Source: Puia sp. (GTDB lineage: Bacteria; Bacteroidota; Bacteroidia; Chitinophagales; Chitinophagaceae). Taken from it: a stretch of 64,000 nt of DNA. The stretch lies in contig JARLGZ010000081.1 of NCBI GenBank assembly GCA_031292515.1, forward strand, positions 1 through 64,000. The letters run 5' to 3'. How positions within the stretch are numbered: the stretch's first letter is position 1; each line of letters starts with the position of its first letter. The translations under genes were made by a program, and so were the position numbers. The notes beneath the pieces are model-generated. The model saw only the letters and a list, made by a program, of their open reading frames with translations. It had not been told where the DNA came from and did no database searches. Positions 25,422-35,310 of the stretch are shown here, piece by piece.

Positions 25422-27407
25422 CTAACGCAGCGAATTGATCCAAGCCGCGATCTTTCTCGCTTCCGCCTCCGGCACCTGCGGCAGCGGGGGCATGGGCGTC
25501 GCATAGCCAGGCCAGTTCTGCAACTGCGGGTTCTTGATCAGCGCAAGGATCTTTTCCACCGAATAATGCCTCTTGGCTACGTCGGCAAAAGCCGGCCCCA
25601 CCTGTTTCTTATCGGGGTTATGACAGGAAGCGCAGGTATTCTTGATCAACAGGGGCTTGATTTCCTCATAGCTGACGGCTTTGTTTACCGCCCTGGGGCT
25701 TTTGGAGCCCGAAACACCTTTGGAACCAGTGGCCCCGGTTGAACCGGGAGCGTCTTTGGAACCTGCGGCGCCTTTTGCTCCTTTTGTACCGGCCGGGATC
25801 TTCGCGGAGTTGTAGCGGATTACTTCCGTCAACGACAGTTTTGGCCCGTCGGGAATATTATTGAGCGTATAGTAGGCCATGGGGTGCACCAGCGAATAGC
25901 CATTCTCCTGGTCGCGGATACCCTCCAGCGTGATCTTATGGATATAGTATTGACGGAGATTGTCCACGATGATGCGGGCGCTCAAACCGTCTTCGGCGAC
26001 CTTCACCCCTTTTATCGGACATTTTTCCGTGTTGACGGTCGGGCTGCCATAGACCGGCTGGTATTTATAGGTGAAGCTCTCCACGGCCCAGGAAGCGATA
26101 TCCGACGCGATCTTCTTATTGACGGGTCTTGTGAACTCAACTTCGAAGCCATCGGGACGGGCCTTCACCGTGGTCATTTCAAAAGGCACGCGATTGTTCC
26201 ACACCAGCTTCTGCAAACCCTGTGCAGCGTCGCCGGCGGATCCCCATCCGCGATTGGTCTCACCGACGAAGAGAGAGCCGTCTTGCGCCCACGACATACG
26301 GAGCACCCCCGATTGGAAGCCGCTCCGGAAGTCCCATGCCGCACCCTGGTATTCACCGTTCACCTTTTCCAGGAACACACGCGAGATCCGGCTCTGTCCC
26401 TGGTCTCCCACCAGCAGCTGACCGGTAAAAGGCCCAAAGGCGCCTTCGGGTATCTTGACGATCTCGGAGTTGGAGACGCCCAGGATACCATGCGGGAGGT
26501 AAGCCGCGGGCAACTGGATCTCGGGGAAGAATTTCTTGATATCGAAGAGGGTCACGAATTTGTCGTTTTCGATATTCTCCGGTTTGATGGCATTGCCCAG
26601 CGAGTCCTTGAACTGGCGGGGATTGACTTTCGCATAGAGCTGGGCGGTAGTCAGTTTCACGGGGGAATTGGGAAGTCCGCTCCAGCGGAGCCCTGCGGGG
26701 TTGCCGGTGAAGGCGCCTTTTTTGATGAGCGTGACACCGCCGGAAGCGATCCAGTCTCCCTGATTGTCGGTAAGGAAGAGTTCCCCATCGATCATGCCCA
26801 GTCCGCAGGGAGAGCGGAGCCCGGTAGACCAGGGTTCCAGCTGGCCGTCGGCCGTGATATGCATCATCCATCCTCTCCAGGGTACGCGGCTCTCCCCGCG
26901 ATACCATTCCTCGTCCCCGAAGGCGACATTGCCGGAGACAAAGAAACTTCCGTCGGGAGCGATCTTGGGGCCGAAACTATATTCATGATAATACCCGGAC
27001 AGCGGCCAGGCGCACACCGTCTCATAGATATCTGCCTTGCCGTCCATATCGGTGTCGATGAGACGGGTCAGCTCGCCACGCTGCGCGCAATAGAGGCTGC
27101 CGTCCTTATAAGCGAGACCGAGGATCTCATGCAGACCGGAAGCAAATTTCCGGAAATAGGGAGTATTGCTGCCGGGGTTTTCAATGATATAGACATCTCC
27201 CCGGCGGGTAGACACCCCGAGATTCCCGTTGGGCAGGGTACAGAGACCTCCCACTTCCAGCAGCACCCCTTCAGGTACGGGAAGTCTTTCGATCTTGAAA
27301 AAATCTTCTTCTTTCGGCGATTCCTGCGCGCTAACGGACCGGGAGAACAAAACAACAGCCATGCACAGGAGGCAATGCAGTTTGAAAAACTTATTGAGCG
27401 TTTGCAT
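25422..27407 (-). CDS. Sorbosone-dehydrogenase-like beta-propeller with C-terminal cytochrome c
   Basis: 661 aa with signal peptide (1-27). The N-terminal 450 residues are a six-bladed propeller of the glucose/sorbosone dehydrogenase type found in Planctomycetes and Bacteroidota. The C-terminus is a cytochrome c domain with CASCH (592-596) and a distal Met in ATPMPPLP. Between them, about residues 539-569, lies a collagen-like run of Gly-X-Y triplets (GTKGAKGAAGSK and so on). It probably oxidises a sugar or alcohol and passes electrons to the respiratory chain. It is downstream of the DUF1080 gene, 108 bases apart on the same strand, likely one operon. Confidence 0.85.
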   Translation of the reverse strand: MQTLNKFFKLHCLLCMAVVLFSRSVSAQESPKEEDFFKIERLPVPEGVLLEVGGLCTLPNGNLGVSTRRGDVYIIENPGSNTPYFRKFASGLHEILGLAYKDGSLYCAQRGELTRLIDTDMDGKADIYETVCAWPLSGYYHEYSFGPKIAPDGSFFVSGNVAFGDEEWYRGESRVPWRGWMMHITADGQLEPWSTGLRSPCGLGMIDGELFLTDNQGDWIASGGVTLIKKGAFTGNPAGLRWSGLPNSPVKLTTAQLYAKVNPRQFKDSLGNAIKPENIENDKFVTLFDIKKFFPEIQLPAAYLPHGILGVSNSEIVKIPEGAFGPFTGQLLVGDQGQSRISRVFLEKVNGEYQGAAWDFRSGFQSGVLRMSWAQDGSLFVGETNRGWGSAGDAAQGLQKLVWNNRVPFEMTTVKARPDGFEVEFTRPVNKKIASDIASWAVESFTYKYQPVYGSPTVNTEKCPIKGVKVAEDGLSARIIVDNLRQYYIHKITLEGIRDQENGYSLVHPMAYYTLNNIPDGPKLSLTEVIRYNSAKIPAGTKGAKGAAGSKDAPGSTGATGSKGVSGSKSPRAVNKAVSYEEIKPLLIKNTCASCHNPDKKQVGPAFADVAKRHYSVEKILALIKNPQLQNWPGYATPMPPLPQVPEAEARKIAAWINSLR

Positions 27408-27515
27408 ATAAAAAATTCTTATATAGTCTGGGTAAGAAACCGGAAATATTGATTCGTATACTTTGTTCGGACGGATTCTGTATCAGGATATCGACCGCAT
27501 TGGGCGGAACCCGAA

Positions 27516-29354
27516 TCAGAACAGGATCGTATAGACCGATTTAGCGCTGACGGGAACGATCAGCTCCTTGCGTCCGTTACTATCGCGGATAAACGGTTTC
27601 GTACTCTTGTCGGAATCCGTGGCCCCCGTACCTTCCCATTTAAGATAATAAGACTTGTCATCCACCAGGTAATATCCGTTCGACAGCTCCTCGATCGAAG
27701 AACCCTCCGCCAGCCGGATATAAGTTCCCGGGACGGGGTCCTTTACCGTGATCTCCCGCCGTATGCCATGCCCCTCTTCGGAGACGGTGATCTTATCCTC
27801 TACCGCAGACCCATAGATGAGGTAACGGAAGACCGGGTTGCCGCTCTTGTCCAGGGCATATCCTTTGGGGCGATAGGCACTGCCCGTGGTATCGGCAGTC
27901 CAGGAACTCTGTGCCGTTGCCAGGCTCTCGATGGCCGGCGCCGGTTTGCCGAGACGCTGGATCGCACCGCGGGGAATGGACTGGCCATTGCCCCTGTCAT
28001 GCCACATGGGCGTCGCGTCCAGGAAATCTCCTCTCCACAACTGCACCAGCATGCCATGATCGAGATCATAGGTATAATTGACCTTATCCGGACTTCCCAC
28101 GGATACGGCATGGGTCACGATCGTTCCCTTCAGATCGATAAAGCTTCTCATGACGGTGACCTGGTCCGCATTGATCAGGATCGGATCGTCATGGCCATCG
28201 ACCGGGGCGCTGGTGGGGTCGCCGAGAGCGGTCTCCCGGAAACCAGGCCCCTGGATACCGAGCCCCAGCGCGGGCTTGCCATATCCTTCCGTTTTAAAGT
28301 AGCGGAGTTCCAGCGATTGCTCGCCGGCCGGGAGGTAAATCGCGCCAAGCGTGCTGTCAGGTTTTATAAAGCTTTTTCCGTTCAGGAGCAGGAGGCTATT
28401 ACCGGCGTTGCTGTTCAGGTTGAAAAGATAGGTTCCCGCCTGTTCTATATGCAGGCTGGCCTTGAAACACAGGGCGAATTCATTCTTCGGCAGTCCCGGG
28501 ATGGCTACGCCTATCAGGGCGGCCTTCCCTTCAGCGAGTGGTTTCAACTTGGTCAGGTCCGTATGAGGACCATATTTGCCTCCAAAAAAGCTGTATTGAA
28601 GACCAGCGAGCGTGGGAACGTGTTTGTCATAGGAAGTCAGCACGATATTCCGAAAAGCCACAGAGCCGTGGTCGCCCTGGATGCGAAGCGGGCCGGATGC
28701 GGTCTCCTGGTTGTCGACGCTGCCGCGGGTGGGTCCGGGTAGTTCCAGGTTTTCCTGGATGGTCACGCCGTTCAACTCCACCGACAGGATCCTGGCCGAG
28801 GCGATCTTATTGCCCGCAGCATCGAAGCGCGGCGCCTGGAAACAGATTTTTAGATGCTGCCAGACACCGGGCGCGCGGCTGGCATTCTGCCGGGGGGCAT
28901 GGCCGTCATATCCTTTTTGGCCGTCGGGACGACTGTCATCCCATCTTTCATAGATGGCTCCGTTATCCGAAGCGGTGGGATGAACGCGACCCCAGCTGTC
29001 AAGCAACTGAACCTCATATCTGCCCTGCAGATAGATACCGGAATTGGCGCCTTTGGCCATCATATAATCCAGCTCCAGGTCGAGGTCTCCGTATGAGTTC
29101 TTTGTGAAAAGGTCGGCGCCATGATGAGTACTGCTTACCTGGTTTACCAGGATACCCTTTCCGCCCGACACGAAGAACTGGTCTTTGTTATCGAGATCTG
29201 CGCGAACGTCTCCGGCAGTCTGCCAGCTATCCGACGGGTTTTGAAAAAAAGATAGATCTGTCAGGGGCAATTCCTCCTGCGCCCGGAGTGTTTTTCCCTG
29301 GATCAGGGCGGACAAAAACAGGGGCAAGGCCAAAAACAACTGTTTACGGTTCAT
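27516..29354 (-). CDS. DUF1080 (3-keto-glucoside hydrolase-like) protein with PA14-like module
   Basis: 612 aa, signal peptide 1-25. The N-terminal half is a concanavalin-like DUF1080 domain (DLDLELDYMMAKGANSGIYL, GRYEVQLLDSW, NGAIYERW). A PA14-like carbohydrate-binding module follows at about 255-370 (GLQYSFFGGKYG, AGTYLFNLNSNAGNSLLLLNG). The last 240 residues form a beta-rich region I cannot assign. Some DUF1080 proteins hydrolyse 3-keto-disaccharides, which fits the oxidoreductases around it. It leads an operon with the sorbosone-dehydrogenase-like gene. Confidence 0.82.
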   Translation of the reverse strand: MNRKQLFLALPLFLSALIQGKTLRAQEELPLTDLSFFQNPSDSWQTAGDVRADLDNKDQFFVSGGKGILVNQVSSTHHGADLFTKNSYGDLDLELDYMMAKGANSGIYLQGRYEVQLLDSWGRVHPTASDNGAIYERWDDSRPDGQKGYDGHAPRQNASRAPGVWQHLKICFQAPRFDAAGNKIASARILSVELNGVTIQENLELPGPTRGSVDNQETASGPLRIQGDHGSVAFRNIVLTSYDKHVPTLAGLQYSFFGGKYGPHTDLTKLKPLAEGKAALIGVAIPGLPKNEFALCFKASLHIEQAGTYLFNLNSNAGNSLLLLNGKSFIKPDSTLGAIYLPAGEQSLELRYFKTEGYGKPALGLGIQGPGFRETALGDPTSAPVDGHDDPILINADQVTVMRSFIDLKGTIVTHAVSVGSPDKVNYTYDLDHGMLVQLWRGDFLDATPMWHDRGNGQSIPRGAIQRLGKPAPAIESLATAQSSWTADTTGSAYRPKGYALDKSGNPVFRYLIYGSAVEDKITVSEEGHGIRREITVKDPVPGTYIRLAEGSSIEELSNGYYLVDDKSYYLKWEGTGATDSDKSTKPFIRDSNGRKELIVPVSAKSVYTILF

Positions 29355-29493
29355 AATTTAGGGGCAATTTTTAAAAGGGGCCAAGTTAATGAAAAATTGC
29401 CGATGATTGTCCTGGATGAAAAATGGCGGCCGGAAAAACTCCATACCGGATCATACGCCTACCTTTACCGGACAATAAATACATCTGTCAAGA

Positions 29494-31080
29494 ATGGATA
29501 CCCATACTAAAAACAGGAAAGCCTATCTCATCGGGAGCGGTATTGCTTCTCTCAGTGCAGCGGCCTATCTGATCAAAGAAGGAGGTTTTCAAGGCGAAAA
29601 CATCATCCTCTTCGAAGAACTCGAAAAATTCGGAGGGAGCCTCGACGCAGGCGGCGATCCGGCAAAAGGTTATTCCATGCGCGGAGGCCGCATGTTCGAA
29701 GAGAAATTCAATTGCACATACGATTTACTCGCTTTTATCCCGTCCATTTCCGATCCCGGCAAATCCGCAAAAGACGAGTTGATGGATTTTCACCAGGAAT
29801 TTTTCTGGAACGATAAGGCACGTTTGGTTGCGGACGGAGAAATCGTAAATGTCTCCGACTTAGGCTTTAGCGAAAGAGACCGGCTGGACCTCGTAAAATT
29901 GTGCGCTACCCCCGAAAAATTCCTGGAAGACAAAAAAATCACCGATGTCTTCCATCCCCAGTTTTTTGAATCCAATTTTTGGTTCATCTGGTGTACGACC
30001 TTTGCCTTCGAACCCTGGCACAGCGCCATTGAATTCAAGCGGTATTGTTTACGTTTTACTCACCTGTTCTCTACAATAGATACCATGTCGGGCATCTACA
30101 GAACGCAGTTTAACCAATATGACGCCATGGTGCGGCCCATCGTCAAATGGCTTGGGTCTTTTGGTGTTCAGCTCCAAACGGGCGTGGAAGTCACCGATGT
30201 GGAAATTGCCGCAACCGGAAAGGAGAGAGTGGCAAAAAGCCTCACCTATCTGAAAGGCGGCCGGGAGAACAAAGTCGAACTTGCCGAAACAGATCTCTTG
30301 TTCATCACGAATGGTACGATGACCGCCAACTCCAGCACCGGAAGCAACGGGGAGGCGCCCATTTTGCAAACGGAAAAGACGGGCAGCAACTGGAAACTCT
30401 GGCAAAAACTGGCTGCCCGATACGAGGATTTCGGGAACCCGGCAAAATTCTGCAGCCATATCGAAGAATCCAAGTGGGAATCTTTTACGGTTACCGCGAA
30501 AGATTCCACCTTCTTTGACCTGCTGGAAAAATTCTCCGGAAGTGAGGCTGGCAAAGGCGGATTGGTCACCCTCAAAGATTCCAATTGGCTGCTTACCGTT
30601 GTTTTAAACCACCAACCGCATTTTTATGAACAGCCCAAAGACGTATGGATTTGGTGGGGGTACGGCCTGTTCCCCGACAAACAGGGCAATTTCGTCAAAA
30701 AGAAAATGAGTGAGTGCACCGGTGAAGAAATCCTGAGCGAGGTCCTCTCCCATTTGCATTTTACGAAAGAAGCGGCGCACATCCTCGCGACGTCCAATAC
30801 CATTCCGGTGATGATGCCCTATATTACCAGCCAGTTTATGCCCAGAAAAGTGAGCGATCGTCCGAATGTGATTCCTGCGAGGGCCGGAAACTTCGCCTTC
30901 ATCGGCCAATATGTAGAAATTCCGGATGACGTGGTTTTTACCGTTGAATATTCTGTCCGTGCCGCACAGATTGCCGTTTTCGGTTTATTAGACCTCGACA
31001 GAGAAGTATCCCCGTTCTATAAAGGGCAACACGATCCGGGCATTTTACTGGACGCGCTGAAGATGTTGCATAGAAAATAA
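29494..31080 (+). CDS. ohyA: Oleate hydratase
   Basis: 528-aa FAD protein of the myosin-cross-reactive antigen family. The dinucleotide site is IGSGIASLSAAAYL (13-26). Family blocks GGSLDAGGDPAKGYSMRGGRMFEEKFNCTYDLL and RFTHLFSTIDTMSGIYRTQFNQYDAMVRP are intact. It adds water to the cis-9 double bond of oleic acid, giving 10-hydroxystearate, and is thought to detoxify unsaturated fatty acids. Cytoplasmic, no signal peptide. It is divergent from the DUF1080 gene and followed after only 5 bases by a gene for a secreted protein. Confidence 0.95.
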   Translation: MDTHTKNRKAYLIGSGIASLSAAAYLIKEGGFQGENIILFEELEKFGGSLDAGGDPAKGYSMRGGRMFEEKFNCTYDLLAFIPSISDPGKSAKDELMDFHQEFFWNDKARLVADGEIVNVSDLGFSERDRLDLVKLCATPEKFLEDKKITDVFHPQFFESNFWFIWCTTFAFEPWHSAIEFKRYCLRFTHLFSTIDTMSGIYRTQFNQYDAMVRPIVKWLGSFGVQLQTGVEVTDVEIAATGKERVAKSLTYLKGGRENKVELAETDLLFITNGTMTANSSTGSNGEAPILQTEKTGSNWKLWQKLAARYEDFGNPAKFCSHIEESKWESFTVTAKDSTFFDLLEKFSGSEAGKGGLVTLKDSNWLLTVVLNHQPHFYEQPKDVWIWWGYGLFPDKQGNFVKKKMSECTGEEILSEVLSHLHFTKEAAHILATSNTIPVMMPYITSQFMPRKVSDRPNVIPARAGNFAFIGQYVEIPDDVVFTVEYSVRAAQIAVFGLLDLDREVSPFYKGQHDPGILLDALKMLHRK

Positions 31081-31085
31081 TTGAT

Positions 31086-32030
31086 ATGACAAAACCTGCC
31101 CGACTCATCTTTTCGTTTCTCCTGTCTGCCAACCGCATCCTTGCCCAGGCCCCCGTACAGCAGACCGACCCGGTTATAGACAATGGCGTCCTCACACTCA
31201 GGCTCGACCTCAGCAGGGGCGGCGCTATCTCCTATATTTCCCTTTCAGGCAAAGACAGGAATATCGTGAACATTGCGGACGAGGGCAGATATATACAGCA
31301 ATCCTATTATGCCGGCAAGACGATCGACAGAAAGGCGGACGGACAATCGCCCAATTGGTCGCCCTGGAGTTGGAATCCCATACAGGTGGGCGACGCGTTC
31401 CGTCACAGGGCAAAGATCCTCGCATACAGGAAGCGGAAAAACGAACTATATGTGAAATGCATCCCCATGCTATGGGACATGAACAACCAACCGGCCGAAG
31501 CCGAAATGGAACAATGGACGCGCCTGGAAGGTAACGTCCTGAAAGTACACAACCGCCTGACTTGTCATCGTACACAGGATCCCTATGGCGACAGCGTCGT
31601 AAACGACCAGGAACTTCCCGCCGTATACCCGGTATCCGCCCTGAAAAATCTATACGCCTATCTCGGCAACAAGCCATTTTCGAAGGACACGGTCAGCAAC
31701 CCGGAAGTGGTGAACCTCTCCAGCGGGTTCTGGGGCAGGTATAAAAATGTAGCAGAGCATTGGATGGCGTTTGTAGATGGGCAAAACTGGGGCATGGGTA
31801 TCTACAATCCCGGGTGCACCGAATTTCTGGCGGGAAGATCCGGAGTTCCGGATAAAGAAGCCACAGACGGCTCGACCTCATACATTGCTCCCGTCAAAAA
31901 GGCCATGCTCCTCAAGAATACGGTTTATGAATACGAATATTATGTGATCGTGGGAAGCCTTGAAGAAATCAGAAGCAAGGTCTATGCGCTCCATGCAGCG
32001 CGTGGCCGAATCTCCCACGCGATTCCTTGA
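31086..32030 (+). CDS. Secreted beta-rich protein of unknown function
   Basis: 314 aa, signal peptide about 1-20 (ending ILAQA). The body has the feel of a mutarotase/lyase-like beta-sandwich (LTLRLDLSRGGAISYISLSG, HWMAFVDGQNWGMGIYNPG), with strongly alternating strands. No catalytic motif is recognised. It is 5 bases behind oleate hydratase and almost certainly co-transcribed, though a fatty-acid link is not evident. Its end converges on the GH97 gene 56 bases away. Confidence 0.65.
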   Translation: MTKPARLIFSFLLSANRILAQAPVQQTDPVIDNGVLTLRLDLSRGGAISYISLSGKDRNIVNIADEGRYIQQSYYAGKTIDRKADGQSPNWSPWSWNPIQVGDAFRHRAKILAYRKRKNELYVKCIPMLWDMNNQPAEAEMEQWTRLEGNVLKVHNRLTCHRTQDPYGDSVVNDQELPAVYPVSALKNLYAYLGNKPFSKDTVSNPEVVNLSSGFWGRYKNVAEHWMAFVDGQNWGMGIYNPGCTEFLAGRSGVPDKEATDGSTSYIAPVKKAMLLKNTVYEYEYYVIVGSLEEIRSKVYALHAARGRISHAIP

Positions 32031-32086
32031 TCTGATCTCATTTCTGCTTCATCGCGCGTACATTGCTCAATTTCGTCTCTACTGCC

Positions 32087-34105
32087 TCATCTCATATCCA
32101 CAGGCGTGAACCGAGCCACCCAGCCTCCGCCCGGCGCCAGATCGACAGAAATTTTCTCTCCGGATCTCAGCTGCCTCCGTTCGATCTTATAGTCATTCCC
32201 ATTCAGATCGGCATTGATGCCATCCCTGAATATCTCCACCTCATAATTCCCCTTCTCCAGGAAATCGCATGTGAGGGTGATCGTTCTGGCATCCCAGTTG
32301 TTCATGGCTCCCGCAAACCATTCCCTGCCCTTCTTCCGCGCCATGACGATATATTCTCCGATATGGCCGTCCAGCGGCACACTGAGATCCCAGGCAGCGG
32401 GTATCCTGGTGATAAAATGCAGGCAATCCGGCTCCCTGAGATAGTTGGAAGGGACATCACACATAAACTGAAGCGGCGAATAATACACCACAAACATGGC
32501 AACCTGGTGCGCCCGGGTACCCAGGGTCAGCGGGAACCCGCTAAATGGATGGAAATGGGCCCTGCTGACGTTGTTCATGGAACCCGGAGCATAATCGAAG
32601 GGGCCGGCCAGACTGCGGAGAAAAGGCATGGTTACATTGTGGTCCGGATCCGCCTGGTCACCCACATTGTTTTGTTCCGAGCCATAGACCGCTTCAAAAG
32701 TCAGGACATTCGGATAGGCGCGAGAGATGCCGGCAGGATTGGTCGCTCCGTGATATTCAAGCAGCAAATGGTGCCTGGCCGCGCATTCCGCGAGTCGCTG
32801 ATAATCCCGCTCCCCCAATTGGTCATCCCGCTCAAAAAAGTCCACTTTCAGACCCGCCACGCCCCATAGGCTGAATAGTTCCATGTTTTTCTCCAAATCC
32901 CGGTAGAGGGTCTTCGCGATACACCACAGGAAAATGCCTCTCCCCCTCTCTTTCGCATATGCCAATATCCGGGGAAGAGCAAGCTTGGATTCAATCTTTG
33001 AAAAATTCAGGGGATCGCACCATCCGTAGTCGATGTTGACAAACGGAATATCGTTCTTCTCCGCGTAGTCGATAATATAATGGTAAGTCTCATAATTGGC
33101 GCCGGATTTGAAATCCACGCCTGTCAAAATGATTTGCTGAAAACCTGTCGCCCCCGGTGAATGGTCCCACCATAAATTCCACCAATCATTGGCGATCAAT
33201 CCCGTCCTGACCCACGAAAAATCCAGACCCCGCCCGGGGCCGCGAGCCAGCAAATAGACCATTTCATTGTTGAGCAAATCCTTGTCCTGGTCGGCAACCA
33301 TCAGAATACGCCAGGGGAAACTCCTGTCGCCGGCAGTTTCCGCGATATAATCCGCCGTTCGGGTAGCCGATACCGTCCATTGGCTGCTGTCCACATTTGT
33401 CTCAACCGGCACATTTCTGAACGAACCCTTTAAGACATTTCCCTCCGCCCTCAGATACATTCCCGGATAATCGGTAATATCCGATTCGGTGATGGCTACC
33501 TTGGGGCCTTCGGGGATCTGGACCAGCAAGGGCATGATGGCCACCCGCCCGGAATCTATCTTCGAAAGATCGGAGCATTCATAGACAGCCTCATAAAGGT
33601 AGTCTTCCTTGTTCCCTTTCCGGTAATACCCTTTGCAGGGACCCGGAAAAACGAAGGAGGCCTCCTCATCCCTTATCTTCAGGGGCTCTTTGAATTGGGT
33701 CACAAACCGGTAGGCGATCCCTTCGTTATATACCCGGAAGACCACCGAATAATGATCCTTAAAACGGAGGTATAACTCATTGTAATCTTCCTTGATCTCC
33801 GCATTTCTCCCATATACCGTTTGTAAGAGATTTTCGACATGATCGCTTTTCTTGCTAAGAAGAGCAGGTCTTTCACCGATGACCCTGCCATCATATAGCC
33901 GGATGGATATCGGCGAAGCCGCGAGCAATACCCTGCCCCGGTACGACACCGAATAGCTGATTTTACCGCCCAGCCCGACGCTAACCACCATCTTACCATC
34001 GGGAGAACTCACGACCAGGGCTTCACCGGAGGCCGCGGGCGACCGTTCTGCCACACACATAAGAACCAGGATGCCAACGATCTTCCTGAGGAGAATCATA
34101 TTCAT
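32087..34105 (-). CDS. GH97 glycoside hydrolase
   Basis: 672 aa starting at the ATG at 34105 (MNMILLRKIVG; the longer frame opens with TTG). Signal peptide, then an N-terminal beta-sandwich (SPDGKMVVSVGLGGKISYSV), a TIM barrel (VNIDYGWCDPLNF, GLKVDFFERDDQ, LEYHGATNPAGISRAYPNVL, TFEAVYGSEQN) and a C-terminal beta domain (GREWFAGAMNNWDARTITL). GH97 enzymes are alpha-glucosidases or alpha-galactosidases of Bacteroidota. The Glu in FEAVYGSE favours the inverting alpha-glucosidase type, as in SusB, but this needs alignment. Last gene of a three-gene minus-strand operon. Confidence 0.9.
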   Translation of the reverse strand: MNMILLRKIVGILVLMCVAERSPAASGEALVVSSPDGKMVVSVGLGGKISYSVSYRGRVLLAASPISIRLYDGRVIGERPALLSKKSDHVENLLQTVYGRNAEIKEDYNELYLRFKDHYSVVFRVYNEGIAYRFVTQFKEPLKIRDEEASFVFPGPCKGYYRKGNKEDYLYEAVYECSDLSKIDSGRVAIMPLLVQIPEGPKVAITESDITDYPGMYLRAEGNVLKGSFRNVPVETNVDSSQWTVSATRTADYIAETAGDRSFPWRILMVADQDKDLLNNEMVYLLARGPGRGLDFSWVRTGLIANDWWNLWWDHSPGATGFQQIILTGVDFKSGANYETYHYIIDYAEKNDIPFVNIDYGWCDPLNFSKIESKLALPRILAYAKERGRGIFLWCIAKTLYRDLEKNMELFSLWGVAGLKVDFFERDDQLGERDYQRLAECAARHHLLLEYHGATNPAGISRAYPNVLTFEAVYGSEQNNVGDQADPDHNVTMPFLRSLAGPFDYAPGSMNNVSRAHFHPFSGFPLTLGTRAHQVAMFVVYYSPLQFMCDVPSNYLREPDCLHFITRIPAAWDLSVPLDGHIGEYIVMARKKGREWFAGAMNNWDARTITLTCDFLEKGNYEVEIFRDGINADLNGNDYKIERRQLRSGEKISVDLAPGGGWVARFTPVDMR

Positions 34106-34143
34106 ATTTTCATCATTGTGCAAGCAATCAAATAATCAATTTT

Positions 34144-34530
34144 TCAAATCCGAAAACCCTTACCAGGCACGCAGACAGTATCCATCGCCGGGAATAGCAT
34201 CGCATCGATCTCGGCATACAGCGTTTTTTCAAAATCGTTACGGGTATTAAAGCCGGTGGAAGGCGTCTTGAAACCTTTTTGGATGACCTGTATTTCCTGG
34301 ATCCCGTCCCCAGAACAAAACAGGAGCTCAATATGCTCGGCCATACCCGAAAAGGATATCATCATGTCACCATCCGCCGGGATTTGCTCTATCCGGCTGG
34401 CCAACTTGTTGATATAAGCCACATCGGCGATCCTGATCTCCTTCACGACGGCATGATCGGCGAGACTCTTATTCTTCCTTATTTCCAGCGAGGTAAAATC
34501 TTTATTAGTAAACCAGGGGCGCTCCATCAT
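34144..34530 (-). CDS. Hypothetical 128-aa protein in the GH97 operon
   Basis: Cytoplasmic-looking protein without signal peptide or membrane helix (MMERPWFTNKDFTSLEIRKN at the start). It lies 38 bases before the GH97 start codon and 33 after the deacetylase stop. Mixed alpha/beta composition; no family recognised. Two Met codons stand in tandem at the start. Confidence 0.65.
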   Translation of the reverse strand: MMERPWFTNKDFTSLEIRKNKSLADHAVVKEIRIADVAYINKLASRIEQIPADGDMMISFSGMAEHIELLFCSGDGIQEIQVIQKGFKTPSTGFNTRNDFEKTLYAEIDAMLFPAMDTVCVPGKGFRI

Positions 34531-34563
34531 ATTTATACGGATTGATTATTTATATGAACAAAC

Positions 34564-35310
34564 TTACGAACCCGATCCCTTGACCTGCCCCATCCACTCC
34601 TGCAATTTCCGCATGGACCAAACCCGGTATCCGTGTTTCTTGAGATATTTCAGTATGGCTTCGAAGACAGCCGGCGATGTCGTCACCCAGGGATGGGCGA
34701 TATCGGGAACGCCGTGGATGGTCAGCACCGTGACCGCCCCGTCTTTTGCCTGCCGGATGGCGTTGATTGTCTTTTGCAAACTGTCACAGGGCGTGAAACT
34801 CGGAACATAGAATGGGTCATCGGTAGCCGGCCGATAGGCCCTTTCTCCACCTGTCCGGGCGCTCCGGATCCCCATGCTTCGAAACACCCCGAGTTTTGAG
34901 GAATCGGTGGTATAGCCGGGATAGGCAAAGTTGACCGGTTTGGGTATCCCCTCCTCCTCGCAATGGCGATTGACATAAGCGAGCTCTTCCCGGAGGGAGT
35001 CAGGGCTCAGTTGGCTGATATTGGCATGGTGGCCCGTATGGTTGCCGATTTCGAAACCCTCCCGGGATAGCTGTCGGATCTGTTTCCAGCTCATATACTT
35101 CGTGCTGTCCGGGTAGCCCGGGAATTCGCAGACGAAGAAGGTGGCGTCGAAGCCATATTTTTTTAGCAGCGGGGCGACATAAGTGTAATGGCTGACGCAG
35201 CCGTCGTCGAAGGTCAGGATGACTGTTTTGTCCGGAACACGTTGCTGGGCCATTAGCCTGCCGGCTGCCAGGAGCAGCACCCCAATTCCAACTAATTTGT
35301 TTGTTTTCAT
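34564..35310 (-). CDS. Polysaccharide deacetylase (CE4/NodB domain)
   Basis: 248 aa with signal peptide (1-22). NodB motif 1 is TFDDG (33-37, catalytic base and metal Asp), motif 2 HTGHH (H91 and H95 as metal ligands), motif 3 NFAYPGY, and a late TIHG-like LTIHGVPD supplies the catalytic His. The enzyme removes acetyl groups from N-acetyl or O-acetyl sugars. First gene of the operon that ends with GH97. Confidence 0.92.
   Translation of the reverse strand: MKTNKLVGIGVLLLAAGRLMAQQRVPDKTVILTFDDGCVSHYTYVAPLLKKYGFDATFFVCEFPGYPDSTKYMSWKQIRQLSREGFEIGNHTGHHANISQLSPDSLREELAYVNRHCEEEGIPKPVNFAYPGYTTDSSKLGVFRSMGIRSARTGGERAYRPATDDPFYVPSFTPCDSLQKTINAIRQAKDGAVTVLTIHGVPDIAHPWVTTSPAVFEAILKYLKKHGYRVWSMRKLQEWMGQVKGSGS

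Noticed and set aside
25884-27452. 522-codon plus-strand ORF
   Set aside because: Exactly antisense to the sorbosone-dehydrogenase-like gene; no family features, composition of a GC-rich shadow frame.
27768-28742. 324-codon plus-strand ORF
   Set aside because: Antisense to the DUF1080/PA14 gene; no protein-like pattern.
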